This document shows, piece by piece, positions 1-11,567 of a DNA stretch of 64,000 nucleotides; position 1 is the first letter of the stretch; every line of letters begins with the position of its first letter. The stretch lies in assembly GCA_039621445.1 (NCBI GenBank), contig CP154955.1:8110241-8174240 (forward strand). The letters are read 5' to 3'. The notes beneath the pieces were generated by a model that was not told the DNA's origin, did no database searches, and saw only the letters and a program-made list of their open reading frames with translations. The position numbers and the translations under genes were made by a program. Origin of the DNA: Euglena gracilis. Taxonomy: Eukaryota > Euglenida > Euglenophyceae > Euglenales.

Positions 1-10
1 TGGAAGAGGA

Positions 11-3000
11 GGAAGCGGAAAAACGCTTCGTCTGAACCCCCAAAAATTTTAGCTTTTCTTGGAAGAGGCCGTATTTGGGCCGTTTCTGCCGGTGTTTTGG
101 CTTGGAGTAACGAACCTCTATAGGAGGCTGAAATGAGCGAAAAGGGGTATAGATTTTTGAGTGCAAGCCGAAATCAGCGAAAAGTGCACAAAAATTTCAG
201 ATGAAGCGAAAAACCGCTTCGTCACTGCCCAGTTCTACTGCACTCCGAGGCGCCGAAACCTAAAATGACCCAAAATGGGGCCTCACGAGGACAGAGAGGA
301 GAAGAGGAAGCGGTGATTGCCAAAAACCGCTTCCTTATTTGACGCCAATCAGCGGAAATGAGGGGCAGGCGCAGGTTGCGAAGATGCATACAGCAGAAAC
401 CCCCTGAAATTTTCATAGTGGCCAGGAGGAAGCGGAATCTCGCTTCCTCCTGACGATTTTAATTTTTCGAGGCCATGACTTCGAAGGCCTGAGTGGTCTG
501 AAGGAGCATGAAAACAAGGGGGAGATGAAGTCGGAACCCGCAGCCTAAATCTGTCCCATACACAATTCAACCTAGGCCGTATGTGATGGAGTTTCGGGTG
601 TTGGTGAGTGGACAAAGGCTTAGATTGTGCTGTGATGGAAAATTCATCTTCTCGAGACGTAGAACATGACTGGTCCGGATAGGACCTGCAAATGATGTAC
701 AAATGCATGGAGGGGGGCAGGAGGTATAGAGCCTTATATGGCAAACTGGTTCAACGACATGCTATGGGAGTATTCGGGGTGCATGGTTAGTGACAAAGCA
801 GCTCTGTTTGCTGGAAGACCTGTCCAAAGGGGATGCCATCCAACGAGTCAGTCATTGTGCACTTGGGGCATGTGACAATGATTACACAATGAATGGGGGG
901 GGGGGTCTGGGAGGTTTAGCCGTGATAGGTCTGCCTTTGGGGTTCAATAACGAGGGGATGCAGCATTGTGGATGGCACCATGTGGTTCGGAGAGTGCCTC
1001 CTCTTCAGCATGTGGCCTTAGACGCAGGTTTGATTCAAAGCGGCCCTGTGAACTGATGGAGTCAGGGTGTACGTTGGGGGTGATTGCCGACGGGGACGGC
1101 AACAGCAACAGCCGGTTGGAGGTTGCTCCAGGATAACGAGGAGCGCGTCATTTGGTTTTCAGCCAAACGTGGTTGGCTTGTGGTTCACCCTGGATGCAGA
1201 GGTGCAGAGCATTCCTGCGCAGGAGACAAGGGCGGTGGCTGGTGCCTGAGAGTGTGGGAGGTTTTCAAGGGCGGAAAGCGCGTGACGCCGTGATGAGGAG
1301 GAACAGGGTTTTGTGGAGGATGTGAGGAAGGACGCTGGTTGCGCTCCCAGCCAGAGGGCGCTCCGCGTTTTTGGAGGGTCCCTGCCGCTGGGGGCCTTCC
1401 CCTGGACCTTGCAGAGGTTGGAGCAGCGCAGCAGGAGACAGGGAAGTGGCTTGGTGGTTTGGGGATGGGTGGTGATGTGGTGCGCGAGGAGCACGCAGAA
1501 ATGATGAGAGGAGACACAGTGAACGCAGCTTGAAGGCTTGAAGGTGGTGTTGGGCTTTACCTGTGGCAGTCCATTCCAGAGGACATCTTTGGTGTTCGCA
1601 AGCAAATGACAGCCCAGAAGGGGTCAAGGAGAAAGGAGACGTGGGATGGGGACCCAGAAGGTGAAGGAAGACGGTGGCTTCAAGTGAATGGAGGCAAGTG
1701 TCCACCCTTTTCCATTGTCAACTGTGTATCTGTTTCTTCGGTGGGTTGATTTCTGGTGCCAGGGAAAGAAAACAAGGCACAGTGAAGGCCGGAAGTGGAG
1801 TACCAGACATTTTGCTGAAAATCAAAAAATCTGGGCCATTTCCCCTTTAAACAGGCCCCCTTTCAACTTGAGATGCAATGCAAAGCCCCCCAAAAATATC
1901 CAGCTATGTGGAATTGTGTCTCAAACCCCCTCTCAATTTCTTTCTTCCCTGGCCAAAGCGCAGGCAGGTGGGTCTTATCTGTGAGGTTTCGTCCATTTGT
2001 TCCTCCCAGGCCATGTTTATGGCCCACCCCCGGTTACTGTTCAGTAGTTACTGGTCAGGAGAGGGGCTCCGGAGGGCTGTCTTTGTCCTCAAGGCCTACC
2101 GACGGCTCTCGGCAGCACATGATTTGGTGAACTGCACACTCACCATACTCCCAGAAGGCTCACGGAGACACACAGCCAGTCTTATCAGTCTCTGCACGTC
2201 CCGTTTCTGCTGTCTCTACCACCTGTGGGTAGGAGGGGACCACTTTCCAAAGAGAAAGTGCAAAACCGCTTCCCGCATAGGGAGGAAGCAGGATTACGCT
2301 TCCTCCCTGACGAAGCTGGTTTCCGCTTCATTCCAACTTTTGTGTGAAGTGTTCATCGGATTCCACTGCTGGCATAATTCCAGGTGCATTCAACAATTTG
2401 ATTCTGGCACATCACTCCCACCCCCTGCGCACACCAGGTATTTGGGGACACCTTCACATCCCAGTGACAGAACCTATTCCAGGACGCTGTGTTTAAGCAC
2501 TGAATGGACCTGGAAAACGGTTTCACAGGGTTTAAGGAGATTGGTTCCAATCTTTAGTGATCCTCAGCCCCCTCAATTGTGCCTGACCCATTGTCCAGCT
2601 CTATGCTGCCTCCCTTCTTGAACAAGACAACTCCGTTGGCTTTCTGCCTGGTGGAAACACGTTGTTGCTGTAGACACAGTGTCAGCCTCATGCAAACTAA
2701 TCCATACCCGGCAACTTTCCCCCTCAAAGGAGCCTCAAAACACGGTGTCCAGCAACCCACAGCAAAACAGCCCACTCAAAGTCATCACCAAAATCCCTGT
2801 GCAGAGGCCTTTTTGCCTCCGTTCCCCAATCAATTCTAAACACGCTGCTTGTAAGCCATGCAAACCCACCACCCATCCGCTCCCAGAACCATCCGAGATG
2901 GCACCACAACAATCAGACTGAGTCCAGGCATATTTCAAGCACAGTTCAGGCAGTCACCATTCAGCCGCTGGAGACCTCCCGTGAAGCCATAACTGACCCA

Positions 3001-3451
3001 GGGGTTAGACAACAGTAGATGGGCACTGAAGTCGTCACCAATATAAGTCCCCCAGTGGCATAGGGCGAGAACGGCCATCGCCGAACCTGCTCCCCATATG
3101 CAACTACTTTATCTGGCCCACCCATAGGAAGCGGAAACACGCTTCCCCTGCTTTGTGCTTTCCAGCAGATGATTGCTGTTATAAGGCTTCTTTTGGTGAC
3201 TTGTTTTAATGTAGTAAAGACGTTGGATGATGTCTTATGTTGATGAGGTCGATGCCAGTTCTAAAGGTGCCTACTTGTTGTGATATGAAGTGGAGGAAGC
3301 GGATAACCGCTTCCATACGAAAAGTTTCTCAGGAAGCGGCAATCCTCTTCCGCCGAAAATTCAAAAAATATGTGCACTTTTAGCTAATTCAAAAAGTTAA
3401 GGGTGAAGCGTATTTTCGCTTCCCCCCAAAAATGAAGCGGATTCCCGCTTC
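11..3451. repeat. cluster of GAAGCG...CGCTTC palindromes
   Basis: At least nine short inverted repeats with the same arm, GAAGCG or GGAAGCGG facing CGCTTC or CCGCTTCC, lie in this stretch with loops of 4 to 15 bases. Clear copies are at 12-29, 203-220, 307-333, 423-452 (12-bp perfect arms), 2280-2307 (10-bp perfect arms), 3127-3146, 3295-3314, 3405-3422 and 3434-3451. The loops differ, so these are not simple tandem copies. The motif was not seen again as a cluster elsewhere in the window. No function is known to me; each copy could form a small hairpin in DNA or RNA. Confidence 0.75.
453..2279. other. no recognised gene; long open frames of uncertain meaning
   Basis: Several frames stay open here by more than 100 codons on both strands (for example the plus frame 1878-2621), but none shows a recognisable domain, splice-site pattern or the strong G/C third-position bias of the real exons further along. 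A plus-strand stretch around 900-1060 vaguely recalls reverse-transcriptase sequence, too weakly to call. This may be decayed transposon sequence. Confidence 0.3.
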
Positions 3452-4343
3452 CCCTCCTACACCATCAAAAAACCTCCAAAACTTTCAAGTCAACTCTGGC
3501 ACCTAAAATTTTTTGGGGGTTTTTGTTGCTATTTTTGGGTCGATTTCCAATGCGCCCGGCCAATTTTTTCATGGGCAGTTTATGCCCCCTAAGACAAAGG
3601 AAAAATTTTGGTGAGAAGTGCCGGATTTTTTTTTTTTCAGGTTGCTCCTCCTTGTCCAAACCCCTTGATTCTTTCTTCTTTCGGCCAACTAAAGTACTCC
3701 CCCAGTCCTGACCCTGTTTCCGAATGCTGGGATACGGGAGGAAACGTGCTGTCCTTTTATCCCAAAATATGCGGGGACTAAGGAATCTAACTCTGCAGCA
3801 ACCTTCCATGTGCCAACCACTGTCTGTCCTGATCCTCTCCTGGCTCCCCCAGTCTCGCTGTCCAGGTCTGCTTTTGGCATCCCTGCCACTCGAGCATTTT
3901 GAACAGGGCCCTGTTTGTGCAGAAAAACCTTGCAATCAACACAAGCATTGTTAATGCGGCTTGCATATTGAGATCAAATTCCATTTTGCTCACAACATTC
4001 TCCTCCCAGGCAACTCCCTGTTCTGGTTTCGCAAAATTTTGCTTCTGGACCGCCTGCGCTGTATGATCACCTCTCACTCCTTTCAATAACCATTTTCCCT
4101 GCGGAAAAAAATATTGATTACCGGTTTCAAAGTTAATCTGTGTCTTTTGAGTGGTGGGGAAATTGTGCTCACAGATTCACACACAACCAACACCTACATA
4201 CACATACTCAAAGCACAAAAATATTTACACGTTGCGCCCCCCCTGCCCAGCGACCACCCCAATATTGGGATTGCAGGTACGTGGTGCGTACGATCCCCCC
4301 CTCGTGGTCGGGAGTCGTTGGCGATTCAGAAAAAAATATCGTC
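3452..4343. other. non-coding, nothing recognised
   Basis: This AT-richer stretch has no open frame with coding-like codon use and no clear repeat until the foldback element that begins at 4344. It could be intron or intergenic DNA. Confidence 0.5.
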
Positions 4344-4746
4344 GGTCGTACCTCCCCCCCCCAAGCCCAATGAGCACCCTTGCCCAATGAACAGGGGGTG
4401 TTCGGACCGTCTAGATTGTCACCATATATTTTTTTTGCATCGGCAAGGAAATATTCCTTTGTTGCTTGTCCTCTCCTTGCAGATGAGTTCCTCCCAGTTT
4501 TCTTTTGGTGATAATAAGAAGATTTTGCACACATTCCATTGCATTTCCAGTTTTGTTTTCCGTTGCAGGTATGCATTTGCCATTCATTGTTGAGCGATTG
4601 CGCGTGCACTGTTTATGCACGTTTCAAGGCTACACTGAGAAGGTGACAGAATTAGTGAACACCCATGTCCAATGAACGCCCCCCGTTCGCACCGTCTAGA
4701 TTGTCACTTTAGTGTTCATTGGGCTTGGGGGGGGGGAGGTACGACC
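4344..4746. mobile_element. foldback (MITE-like) element with 34-bp C/G-tract inverted ends
   Basis: The left end starts GGTCGTACC, runs through nine C and then AAGCCCAATGAGCAC. The right end is its reverse complement, ending GGTACGACC at 4738-4746. The arms match over about 34 bp, with one substitution and one extra base in the G-run. Inside, a roughly 50-bp segment containing CCGTCTAGATTGTCAC is present twice in direct orientation (about 4405-4424 and 4690-4707). There is no coding capacity, so this would be a non-autonomous element. No clear target-site duplication was found. Confidence 0.65.
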
Positions 4747-4767
4747 CCCCCAGGGTTCAGAATATGT

Positions 4768-4875
4768 AGGGTGTGCGGGATTCAGGTGGGGGTGTCCCCG
4801 CACCCCCCCCCCCAGACTGGAGGGGGGTCGGACCCCCCCACCTGCCCTTATATCGAACCCTGCCCCCTCCTCCTG
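4768..4875. repeat. G/C-tract hairpin related to the one at 51545
   Basis: Alternating G-runs and C-runs around a GGTGGGGGTGTCC / GGACCCCCCCACC core are followed by CCCTTATATCGAACCCTG. The same arrangement, including the TTATATC(A/G)AACCCTG edge, recurs at 51545-51664, so these two appear to be copies of one element family. A short CA microsatellite follows at 5016-5040. Confidence 0.45.
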
Positions 4876-5085
4876 CCCCCTCCTGGACGGGGGTATTAGG
4901 AACCTGGTCGTTGGCAAGGGGGGGTACATACACAACACAAATGTGACATATACACACAATACGCACTTCGCCGAAGAACACCCAAAATCACACGCTCACT
5001 CGCACACATACCTCACACACACACACACACACACACATACACAGACACACTCTTTGAAGAGAGCCTGAGGGGGGGAGGTCTCCAG

Positions 5086-5235
5086 CCATGGCGGTGTCCT
5101 GGCGTCCGAACTGCACCCCGGCCCGGAGACACTAACCCTCAGCGAGCGGCTCTACAACGCTGTCAGCCCGACGCTGCGGGTGCTGGACTTCGAGAAGGCG
5201 CGGAAGCAATCGTGGCTCATCTTCGTCGACTGTCC
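5086..5235 (+). CDS. probable internal exon of an unrecognised gene
   Basis: After a good acceptor (GGTCTCCAG, AG at 5084-5085) one frame runs with strongly G/C-ended codons. It includes the segments LASELHPGPETLTLSERLYN and LRVLDFEKARKQSWLIFVD. The ATG at 5088 is not the start of this frame; that frame stops at a TAA near 5132. The right edge is uncertain because no clear GT follows, and the frame stays open beyond it. I do not recognise the protein. The exons at 6901, 11568 and perhaps 13252 lie on the same strand and could belong to the same gene, but nothing links them directly. Confidence 0.55.
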
Positions 5236-5391
5236 CCGCCTTGAATTGCTGTGCAGGGCCCCATCCCCTATAATGGCCTCCTTTGTGCAGCTGGAAAAAG
5301 CCACCAGCAAGTCGGGAGTGCCCCCCTTTGGCTTTGACATGTATGTGAACCAAACGTTCCCGTATTTTTTTGTGCCAAGGACAAGGGGGGT

Positions 5392-6488
5392 GGGTGAGGT
5401 AGTGACTGGACTACCTCCCACCCCCCCCTTATCCAACGACCGGGCTTGCCCAACGACCACCCCCCCGGTCAGAGACGATCTTTTCGTATACGATCTTGGG
5501 GAAATGACACTTGATAATGCTCTTGCTTTTGATTTTGTCCTTTGCGGCTTCTCCGACTTCTGTGATGAACCACTACCCAATGGGTTGTTGTGTTCTCTAT
5601 CGTCGCTCGAATGGTGACCTTGCAGAAGGCATCGTTGTGGGCCCCTCCCGGTACGGTGATGGTCAAGCATCTATAGTAAAAATGGCCGAAAATGGCTGAA
5701 AATGGCCGAAAATGGCCGAAAATGGCCGAAAATGAGAAAACTTTTTTCGATTTTTTTTTGCCTAACAGTTTCTTCCCTGAGGGGCAATTTCCAGTGCGAC
5801 TGATTCTTGTCTCTGTACAGCCATTCTTTTGGCCCTGCAACACATGCTGCTCACCTCCGAATGGGTTGTTTGGGCCAAAGCTGAAGGTTTTGATGACATT
5901 TCAGAAAATTTTGGTGACAAGGGCGATGCTGGCATTTTTTTTGTATATTTTGAAGGATGAAACCCGTTTTTGGATAATTTCTCCACAAATCTCCAGTATT
6001 ACACCCACATTGGCTCAATATTTGCCAAATCAGTGCAAATTGATCCAAAATGGCCAATTTGGGTCATTATGAGGACATTTTATGTAATATTTGACCATTT
6101 TGCGCCACTTTGCTGATTTTGGGTTGTTTTCCACAACTTTTTGTGGACATTGGTGGCATTTTTAGGCAATTTTAGGTTATTTGAAGCCATCTTAGATCAT
6201 TTTGGTTGCTTTTTGGGGCTTTTTGTGGTCAATTTTGGGATTTTTGTGGTCATTTTGTTGGGTTGAGAGCCAATACGTGAGATTGGCTATTGTCAGGCGC
6301 GAAGCGCCAAAAATTTTCAGCGAGACGCGCCGGAAATTCCCCCTCCCCCCTTGTCTAACGGCCACCCCCCCTGGTCAGAGACGAATATTAGCCATTTTAA
6401 CGACCCCCCCCCCCGGTCAGAGACGAATATTAGCGGTCGTTGGACAAGGGGGGGGGGAGGTAAGAGCTGGGTGAGGTAGCACTGGACT
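5392..6488. mobile_element. 1.1-kb element with C/G-tract inverted ends and 20-bp flanking direct repeats
   Basis: The left end at 5412-5441 reads TACCTCCC, a C-run, then TTATCCAACGACC. The right end at 6435-6462 is its reverse complement (GGTCGTTGGACAA, G-run, GAGGTA). The motif CCCCCCGGTCAGAGACGA occurs three times inside (near 5460, 6370 and 6408). A direct repeat GGGTGAGGTAG..ACTGGACT borders both sides (5392-5412 and 6469-6488). The interior is AT-rich with no coding-like frame. Related termini (TTGTCCAACGACC) are seen near 28140, 28300 and 38650. Confidence 0.6.
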
Positions 6489-6900
6489 CTTTTTCTGTTG
6501 ATGAGTTTATCTTTTTTTGTTCAAATAATAACACCCAGTTCACCAAGTTCTTGGGCGGCGCACCTCGCACTTAAGCTTTTTTTTGCTGAGGTGCGATTTT
6601 TTTCGCTTAAGCTTGATTTGCGCATTTTCGCAAATCGACCAAAAACCAGCGGCGTTGCAAGGGGTGAGAGCGAAGACAGCAGGGTTGGACAAAATGCGGG
6701 CGATTTCTTGTTTTTAGCACTGGACTCCCAGGAATTGCGTGTTTTTTTTGCTGTTTTTGTTTGAGGTCGGAATGACACAAAAACCCCGGACCCATCCCAT
6801 CCCCCCTAAAATGAAAAACACGAACAAAAACACCAAAACCCCATTTTGTGCAATGTGGCTCCCCTCACCGTTTGTTACTGGCTCTGGCTGGCTCCCCCAG

Positions 6901-6966
6901 GCCTCCGAGCCTCCCAGCCTGAAGCGAAAGTGGTCCGAAGGGGAAGGGGCGCCGAACTAACAGCAG
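6901..6966 (+). CDS. probable 66-nt exon, product unknown
   Basis: This short block sits between a canonical acceptor (GGCTCCCCCAG, AG at 6899-6900) and a canonical donor (CAG then GTATGT at 6967). The frame that leaves no stop reads, in part, LRASQPEAKVVRRGRGAEL; a second frame ends in a stop. The length is a multiple of three. It may be an exon of the same plus-strand gene as the block at 5086, but its small size makes chance a real alternative. Confidence 0.35.
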
Positions 6967-7090
6967 GTATGTGTTCCTTCAAATTGTGTTGCAATGAAAA
7001 AGGAGAGGGATTTGAACAAAGAAAAAATGTTGTTGTGCGCAATTTCGCAAATCGACCTCCCAGGTCAACAACGACCACGAATACCCCAGG

Positions 7091-7226
7091 ATTCACACCA
7101 GGCTTGTGCTTACCAACCAGGGGAGGGAGGGGGGGTGGGTGCTATGGGGTGCCTGCCCCTAGCAGGCACCCCATAGCACCCCCCCCGTGGGGTAGGCACC
7201 CGACTAAGCACAAGCCTGATTCACAC
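7091..7226. mobile_element. 120-bp hAT-type MITE with 8-bp target-site duplication
   Basis: The element spans 7099-7218. Its 14-bp terminal inverted repeats are perfect: CAGGCTTGTGCTTA at 7099-7112 and TAAGCACAAGCCTG at 7205-7218. Immediately outside, ATTCACAC occurs on both sides (7091-7098 and 7219-7226), an 8-bp direct repeat. Inside, a second palindrome with about 19-bp arms (GGTGCTATGGGGTGCCTGC and its complement) occupies 7138-7180. An 8-bp duplication and CAGG-type tips are hallmarks of the hAT superfamily. There is no coding sequence, so it would depend on a transposase elsewhere; a BED-finger gene lies at 62811. Confidence 0.8.
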
Positions 7227-7671
7227 TGCTGAAAATGGTGCGGCGAATGTGAGTCAGGGACAGAAGATGAGGTCAGTATGCGCATATACGCACACCGTCA
7301 TGCGCTACCGGCCTCATGTGCATTTATGCAAAGGGATCCAATCAAGTGTCATGACCCATAAACAGGCCTCGCTCCCCTGGCCTTTCTAAACAATAATCAG
7401 CTGAAGGGCTTACGGCGCAGTCTCATTCTGAAAACAGACAGAAATGCATTGAAAGAACCCTGGTATTAAACACCACGTTGGATAAAAAAAGGTCGGTGCG
7501 AAATTGCGCATGTCATCGTGAAACATTTGTACACACCGTCCACGAGCGTAAAGATACACGTCGTCGAAGTGCGAAATGGGCAAACCATTACGACGTGCGC
7601 ACTTTGCGCACACTAACCACAATGACAAAATTCTGACAGAACACATCATAATTTGACCCCAAACACCATCT

Positions 7672-8040
7672 TCAATGGCTCCTTCGGGTGCACAATTTCT
7701 TCTGCCACACCCTCTCCTGCACCTTGAGGTTTTTTAGGGCCAATTCTGGCCCAGTGGCCCAGTGGTCCAGGTCCTTGTGGAGACCATGGACCTCTAGTAG
7801 GTAGCACACCGCTGGCACACCGCTGGCACACATGCAACTGCGCCCCTTGGGCAGAGGGGCTACCTCGAAAACCCCTACCATGCCCTCTGGCTTGTGTTTT
7901 GCTGCAATCAGGTGGCGACGGGTGATTGGCGCTTTAGTAGCCACAAGACCTTCATTAATCCCCCAGTTCAGCAGCTGCTGCCAAGGTGGCCATGGCATCC
8001 CCACAACCAGGACAGCAGACTGGGGGGGCGATGGAAGCAA
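7672..8040 (-). other. 122-codon open frame, doubtful coding status
   Basis: This minus-strand frame reads like protein in places (for example KPEGMVGVFEVAPLPKG), but it has no recognised domain, no splice signals that I could place, and codon use less G/C-ended than the window's real exons. It could be a remnant of a transposon protein or a chance frame. Confidence 0.2.
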
Positions 8041-8198
8041 AGGAAAATTGCAGCATATTTGGCCACAAAGCTCACTGTTTTCGAGACAGAATATTTAATG
8101 TTTACAGATAGTTAGGTTGTGTGAAAGCACTGGGATCAACACCCATGCGCAAAAACTGGTGTGGTGCATGTTTTCTGAGTAAAAGTGAGACATCATTG

Positions 8199-8304
8199 TA
8201 CCCGCCCCCCCCCCTCTTGTCGTACGACCACCCCTCATTTACGACCACCCCCCGGTCACAGGTTGCAGGAACCCGGTCGTACGACAAGGAGGGGGGGGAG
8301 GGTA
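8199..8304. mobile_element. 106-bp C/G-tract hairpin element
   Basis: The left arm 8199-8229 starts TACCCGCC, continues in a C-run and ends TTGTCGTACGACC. The right arm 8275-8304 is its near-perfect reverse complement ending GGAGGGTA. The loop contains two further CGACCACCCC units. It has the same TACC...GGTA tip design as the larger elements at 5412 and 29451. Confidence 0.6.
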
Positions 8305-8510
8305 GTAAAAACGGACAAACAATTTCCAGCCGACACATCAGGAAGATTACATATGCGTCCTTTTTCAATTCAGGAAGTCGTTTTTGTTTAAGAAAAGTGC
8401 CCAACAGTCACGAGGAGTTACATGTCATCAATTCCTCCCGCACAACTTCCAAACTGATGTCACAAAAACGATCTGTCGTGCGGGTTGGAAATACAATATA
8501 CGCACCTGTA

Positions 8511-8544
8511 TGTATATATGTATATACATACATATATATGTATA

Positions 8545-8575
<31 letters not shown>

Positions 8576-8645
8576 ATATACATATATATACATATATATA
8601 TATATATAACATATATAATATATACATACATACATATATATAACA
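8511..8645. repeat. TA/CA-rich microsatellite
   Basis: An alternating TATATACA/TATC-type simple repeat, with a (TATC)n core near 8550-8575 and (TA)n after it. Confidence 0.9.
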
Positions 8646-9957
8646 AACTTTCTGCTGTTGTAGAGCGTGTTCTACTGCACATTTCGCATTACCCAATACC
8701 TCAAGATTTCCTTATAGAACCAAAAAGGCAGGTGTTGTGTTTGATGTAACATATAAAAAAAATGTGAACCATTTACACAAAATACACGTGTGGTTGGTGT
8801 GCGCAAATGCGCACATAAACCCTCATTTCACAAAATTCGACACACAATTTGGTCTGTCGATGGCGGCAGAGTTCTGGAAAGTTTTTATGTCACAATCATC
8901 ATCTAATTTAACTGCACATCACATTGTCAAAGTGGTGTAAAGTTGATCTGATTCAAACGGATATGTTTCACCCTGTAATCACAGACAGCTGGGACACACC
9001 AAAACACAACACACGCAACCAAAACCAAAACAAAACGCAACAGCCAGGGTGTACAACCCACCTGTTTGACAGATGTCGCTCCAGCCATATCAGAAAACTC
9101 GTTGGGATGAAATTTTGAAACCTTTGTGTTTCCTCACCTGTATCGTAAGGTGTGCATCTTCCATATTTCTGTTTCCTTTAGTGCATTCGGCGGATGAAGG
9201 TATTCATAAAAAGTGTCAGTTTGCGCAACTGCTCACATCCACAAAGAAAAGAGTTTAAGTGCGAGGTGCGCCGCTCTGAGAAGTTCGGCTACCTGGTGAA
9301 TTATCTTGGGGATGAGGGTGGTACCAGTTGAATTGCAAAATCGCGTGTCTGCATTCACCTGCAAACAGAAACATATCAACATGGCTGACCAAGGAATTTC
9401 TTAAGCCAAAACCCACCCTACCCTCAGGGATTCCAACCAACCACCACTTTTTTTCCTGCAGTAATAAAAAAAATTTGTCCAAGCGCTAATAGAGTTTTCA
9501 CAACACGGCGAAGCCGGGCTGGGCTGGGAAAAAATGTTCAAAAGGGCCAAAAAATGGCCTTTTTTGATGATTTTTTTTGTATATTTCCACATCAAATTTT
9601 TGGCTGAGAAAAATGGACAACAAATGGATTTGGGCTTTTTTTTTTTGCCCGTTTTCGGGGTACTCCAGCCAGGTCCAACCTGACAACCGGGAGAGCCCAC
9701 CCCCTGAACTCCAACCCCTGGGGGGGGGGGGGGGGGCGGTTCAGCCAGCACCTTTTTCCCAGCCAACACCTTTTTCCAGCTGACCAGCCGACCTGTCCTT
9801 AAAAAATTCTTTGTTGCTGACAGCATTTCTCGCAGTTTTCACCTGAGGGATGAACCCCTGTTCCTGGTTGGCAGTTGTGGCCCGTTCGGATCTGGATTTG
9901 TCCCAGTCAAGCCAATCTCCATTGATGATTTTGGGAGTATATATGTATACATATTTT
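8646..9957. other. non-coding, nothing recognised
   Basis: I see no coding-like frame here. The stretch contains isolated TGCGCA palindromes and a long G-run (9721-9736) with a C-run upstream near 9700, which may be another degraded foldback tip. Confidence 0.45.
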
Positions 9958-10535
9958 TGTGGGGAAAGCAAACATGTATGTACGTATGTATGTATGCATA
10001 CATGCATGCATATATGTATGTATGCATGCATGCATGTATGTATGTGTGTATGTATGTATGTATGTATGTATGTATGTATGTATGTATGTATGTATGTATG
10101 TATGTATGTATGTATGTATGTATGTATGTATGTACGTGCGTATGTACGTGCGTCTGTATGTATGTATGTATGTATGTACGTACGTACGTATGTACGTATG
10201 TATGTACGTACGTACGTCTGTACGTATGTACGTATGTGCGTATGTATGCATGTATGCATGCATGCATGTATGTATGTATGCATGCATGTATGTATGTGTG
10301 TACGTAGGTGCGTATGTACGTATGTACGCCTGTAATGTCTGTCTGTATGTATGTATGTATGTATGTATGTATGTATGCATGCATGCATGTATGTATGTAT
10401 GTATGTATGTATGTATGTATGTATGTATGTCTGTATGTTTGTATGTATGTATGTATGTATGTATGTATGTATGGCTGTGTGTATGTATGCATGCATGTGT
10501 GTATGCGATGTATGCATGTGTGTTTGAACATAATG
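9958..10535. repeat. (ATGT)n microsatellite, about 570 bp
   Basis: A long tetranucleotide array of ATGT with interspersed GCATGCAT and GTACGT variants. Because the unit is 4 bases, stop-free frames of more than 100 codons run through it on both strands; these are artefacts. A second such array is at 43405-43722. Confidence 0.95.
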
Positions 10536-11567
10536 GGTGTATGTATATGTTATGTAAAGCCGCAGGCTTCCAACACTGCCATGTTTGCCCATTTTTGGGT
10601 CAAAAATCAATTTCCCCAAATTTCTCAAAAATTGTTGGGAATCAAGGTATATATCTGCCCACCTAAAATGAAGTCCTGGGTGCATGTGCCCAGACACCCC
10701 ATGTGCCTGTATGGTGATTTTTTTTTGCCAATCCCCCGCCGTGCCTGAGACAGCCCATTTTCGGCTCAAATTTGGGCCGCCTTTGGACCCAAAAGAATCT
10801 CGAAGTTCGAAGTATCTCGAAAATGAAGCAAAGTCGATCAAAATGGATATTTTTATGCTCGGGCTGGCCACTCCCTCCAGGCCGGGCCGCCGGGTTAGAC
10901 GAGGCCTGGCCGAGACATGTTGCTTTTGGTAACAAAGTCAAGGAATGGTTGGCGAGAATCCGACCCCCAAAATGACTCCAAATCGGGCAATTTTGGCAAA
11001 ATTTGTCAAAAATGTCGTTTTTGATGATGGTCGGTTTCAAAAAATTAACAATAATCATTTGGAGGTTTTTGCAGCCGAAAAAATCGTCCCCACGGGGTCT
11101 GTCAGTTTTTTTCCCAGGGAAAGGGTCAAAAGTCAAGGGTTTTTAAGGGGGGTGTAGGTGGGCTGCACTGGCCTTGAGTGCCACTCCCCTAATTCTTACC
11201 CACCTTTCAACTGCCCTCTTCCCAGGAAGCAATTTTTTAGTGGCTGTGGGCGAAAGAAAACTCTGAGGCTTGAATTGGTGAGTGATAGTCTGTATGCATT
11301 GCGTGTGCTTTTTCGCTGTTTTCTTCGTTATTCGCCGTGCCTGCAGGCATCAAGGGTTCAATGCCACCCCGCCGATTTCCAGCCGTCATCAGTTTTTAAC
11401 GGGAATGCCAGAAACGGGACGAGCAGTGGGGGGGGCGGGACCCCGAATCCTGGTGGGTGGTGTCTGTGGTCGGTGGGTCAGGGCTGGACGGCAACCCCTG
11501 AACCCCTTGGGTGGGTGGGGTAAGCGGGTAAACCGTCGGGCGGCCGGAGCATGGGCTTGGTGCCCAG
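10536..11567. other. non-coding, nothing recognised
   Basis: Unique-looking sequence without a supported exon. It contains some G- and C-tracts near 11430-11520 just before the exon at 11568. Confidence 0.4.

Larger units (their letters stand above)
6610..9300. repeat. scattered TGCGCA/TGCGCA short palindromes
   Basis: Short palindromic motifs built on TGCGCA or close variants recur here, for example GTGCGCAATTTCGCAAA near 7036, TATGCGCATATACGCACA near 7277, GTGCGCACTTTGCGCACA near 7595 and GTGCGCAAATGCGCACA near 8800. They are not in tandem. A similar but separate cluster is present at 51.9-53.6 kb. Confidence 0.45.

Noticed and set aside
880-1250. Possible degenerate reverse transcriptase (GLPLGF and VYVGGD-like words)
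   Set aside because: Frames shift repeatedly and the match is to a few residues only; not enough to call a retroelement.
1878-2621. 247-codon plus-strand frame
   Set aside because: It runs through three of the palindromes, has no recognisable domain and lacks the G/C-ended codon bias of the supported exons; most likely chance or transposon debris.
9741-10871. Long open frames of His/Thr/Tyr/Ile or Met/Tyr/Val/Cys repeats through the ATGT array
   Set aside because: They are translations of a tetranucleotide microsatellite, open in all frames on both strands, with no coding signal outside the repeat.
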